From contig CBDCJX010000011.1 of assembly GCA_965218045.1 (NCBI GenBank), positions 310,001-374,000 of the forward strand: a DNA stretch of 64,000 nt, in the 5' to 3' direction. The stretch comes from CAVRCA01 sp965218045. GTDB taxonomy: Bacteria > Pseudomonadota > Alphaproteobacteria > Acetobacterales > Acetobacteraceae. The notes under the pieces are model-generated. The model saw nothing but the letters and a program-made list of their open reading frames with translations. It made no database searches and was not told the origin of the DNA. Positions 62,894 to 64,000 of the stretch are shown piece after piece. How positions within the stretch are numbered: the first letter of the stretch is position 1; each line of letters starts with the position of its first letter. The position numbers were made by a program, and so were the translations under genes.

Positions 62894-63927
62894 AACGGGC
62901 GCGTTCGCGCCGGGCGCGGCAGGGCGGCTAGCACCTCCTCGCGCAGCCGGCCGAGCAGCCCGCCGCGATGCGCGAGGTCGGCGCGGGCGAGATAGTCTCG
63001 CGCGGCCTCGTCCAGCGGCTGCACCGGAACGCCACGCGCCATCCGCGCGCCCGCCACCATGCCGCGCAGGGTCTGTCGCGGCACGCCGTTGCGCATGCCG
63101 CGCAGCAGGTAGCCGGCGAGGCGCGGCGCCAGCGACGCCCAGCTCGCCCCGTATTTGCGCTCGATGTAGAGCCGGTTGCGCACGTAGTAGAACCAGCGGT
63201 TGCCCGACCAGGCGACGCGCCGCTGCGGGCTCACCTTGTGCAGCACCGCGAGGTCGCCGCGATAACGCACCGCCCAGCCACGGGCGATCGCGCGCAAGCA
63301 GAAATCGTATTCTTCCCAGCAGAAGAACAATCCCTCGTCGTAACCGCCGGCCGCGTCCCAGGCGGCGCGGCGGATGGCGTGGCCGGCGCCGACGTAGGTC
63401 GCGCTGGCGAACGAGGCGGCCGCATGTGGTCGGAGCCGGGGCGGATAGCCCCAGGACGATTGGTCGTCCTCACCGGTGCCGTAGGCGAGGATGCGCAGGC
63501 CGATCGCGGCCAGCGTGCCGTCCTGGTCGAGTGCCGCCAGCGCTTCGGCGGCGGTCGTCGAGGTGGCGAATTCGGCGTCGTTGTCGATGACGATGATCGC
63601 GCGTCCGTGTCCGAGCGCGGTTCCGCGATTGCGCCCGCCGGCAACACCGAGGTTGCGGTCGAGCCGCACCAAGGTGGCATCGTCGCGGTCCCGCACCGTT
63701 GCGGCGAGCCGGGCGAGGTTGTCCGGATGCGAGCCCTGGTCGACCACGAACACGTGGCGGGACAGCCCGGTCTGCCGCAGCGCCGAGGCGATCGCGGCGA
63801 CAGTCTCCTCGGCCCGATCCAGCGCCAGGATCACAACATCCGCGTCATAGGCGCCGGCCGGCGGGCCAGCGGCGCCGGCGACGTGATGCCAGCTCGCTGC
63901 TTCGGCGAGCGCGCCCTCAATAGGCAT
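62827..63927 (-). CDS. Glycosyltransferase family 2
   Basis: A 366-aa GT-A enzyme on the minus strand from ATG 63927. The donor site shows VDQGSHPDNLARL, RLDRNLGVAGGRNRGTALG and the DXD-like IVIDNDAEFA (~115). The acceptor region has YVGAGHAIRRAAWDAAGGYD and GLFFCWEEYDFCLRAIARGW, the 'E..Df..R....G' motif of rhamnosyl-type GT2 enzymes. The start overlaps the preceding sugar-transferase gene by 11 bases, showing coupling. The last ~35 residues overlap the wecG-like gene on the other strand. Confidence 0.92.
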   Translation of the reverse strand: MPIEGALAEAASWHHVAGAAGPPAGAYDADVVILALDRAEETVAAIASALRQTGLSRHVFVVDQGSHPDNLARLAATVRDRDDATLVRLDRNLGVAGGRNRGTALGHGRAIIVIDNDAEFATSTTAAEALAALDQDGTLAAIGLRILAYGTGEDDQSSWGYPPRLRPHAAASFASATYVGAGHAIRRAAWDAAGGYDEGLFFCWEEYDFCLRAIARGWAVRYRGDLAVLHKVSPQRRVAWSGNRWFYYVRNRLYIERKYGASWASLAPRLAGYLLRGMRNGVPRQTLRGMVAGARMARGVPVQPLDEAARDYLARADLAHRGGLLGRLREEVLAALPRPARTRPFQARRPILSRSSRLNIGGSSTR

Positions 63928-64000
63928 TGGTGCGGCACAGGATGGCGAGGGCGGTGCGCAGGATGATCAGCAGGTCGAGCGGGATCGACCATTTGTCGAT
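63917..64000 (-). CDS. Bacterial sugar transferase, C-terminal end (partial)
   Basis: Only the last 27 residues lie in the window: IDKWSIPLDLLIILRTALAI followed by LCRTNAY and TGA at 63917-63919. The pattern '.nWS...DL.Ii..T......nAY' is the C-terminus of WcaJ/ExoY-type undecaprenyl-phosphate sugar-1-phosphate transferases, the enzymes that start repeat-unit synthesis. It would be the priming enzyme of the exopolysaccharide cluster. The rest lies beyond the right edge. Confidence 0.72.
   Translation of the reverse strand: MDKWSIPLDLLIILRTALAILCRTNAY

Overview
The window is GC-rich bacterial DNA. The right-hand third carries the gene order rplU-rpmA-obgE-proB-proA-nadD-rsfS-rlmH and, further on, a COQ9-type ubiquinone gene. 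Together these point to an alphaproteobacterium, most likely Rhodospirillales/Acetobacteraceae; the assignment is inferred from gene content and protein style only.

Layout. (1) 1-14525: the late tail module of a contractile-tailed (Mu/P2-like) prophage or tailocin. It runs from a tape-measure end through LysM-like baseplate protein, hub (gpD-like), spike (gpV-like), gp25-like wedge, gpJ-like wedge and gpI-like protein to a battery of adhesins: a glycine-rich protein, a long repeat fibre with a frameshift, a collagen-like/LamG-like fibre and an SGNH esterase. This block is visibly lower in GC than the chromosomal genes at 45-64 kb. (2) 14526-30700: an insertion-sequence graveyard with IS5, two IS21, three IS256-type, IS3, IS110 and ISAs1 elements. 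Most are broken. One stretch (22558-27093) is a four-level nest, IS3 > IS256 > IS110 > IS256. Among the IS remnants sit a DUF6065-like gene, a MITE-like 246-bp element, a pair of tiny paralogous genes and a winged-helix/TPR regulator. (3) 30703-44983: a BREX type 2 (Pgl) phage-defence locus, pglW-pglX-pglY-pglZ, immediately beside a tRNA-Ser(CGA). PglW is open throughout, but pglX, pglY and pglZ each carry single-base frameshifts or an in-frame stop, so the system looks inactivated or switched off in this sequence. (4) 45075-64000: undisturbed chromosome. It holds ribosomal proteins, the Obg GTPase, proline synthesis, NAD synthesis, ribosome silencing and 23S methylation genes, an alpha/beta hydrolase, a GT4 glycosyltransferase divergent from an ABC exporter, rpsU, peptide deformylase, COQ9, a 25-residue membrane microprotein, and an exopolysaccharide cluster (Wzc-type co-polymerase/kinase, membrane protein, flippase, WecG-type and GT2 glycosyltransferases, and the end of a sugar-phosphate transferase).

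How the parts relate. The tail module is a structural operon whose genes mostly abut or overlap in assembly order. The Pgl proteins normally act as one anti-phage system (kinase, methyltransferase, ATPase, phosphatase-fold protein). The exopolysaccharide genes would build, flip and control the length of a surface polymer. The reading-frame lesions cluster in mobile and defence DNA and are absent over the 18.5 kb of core genes, which favours real decay over general sequencing error.
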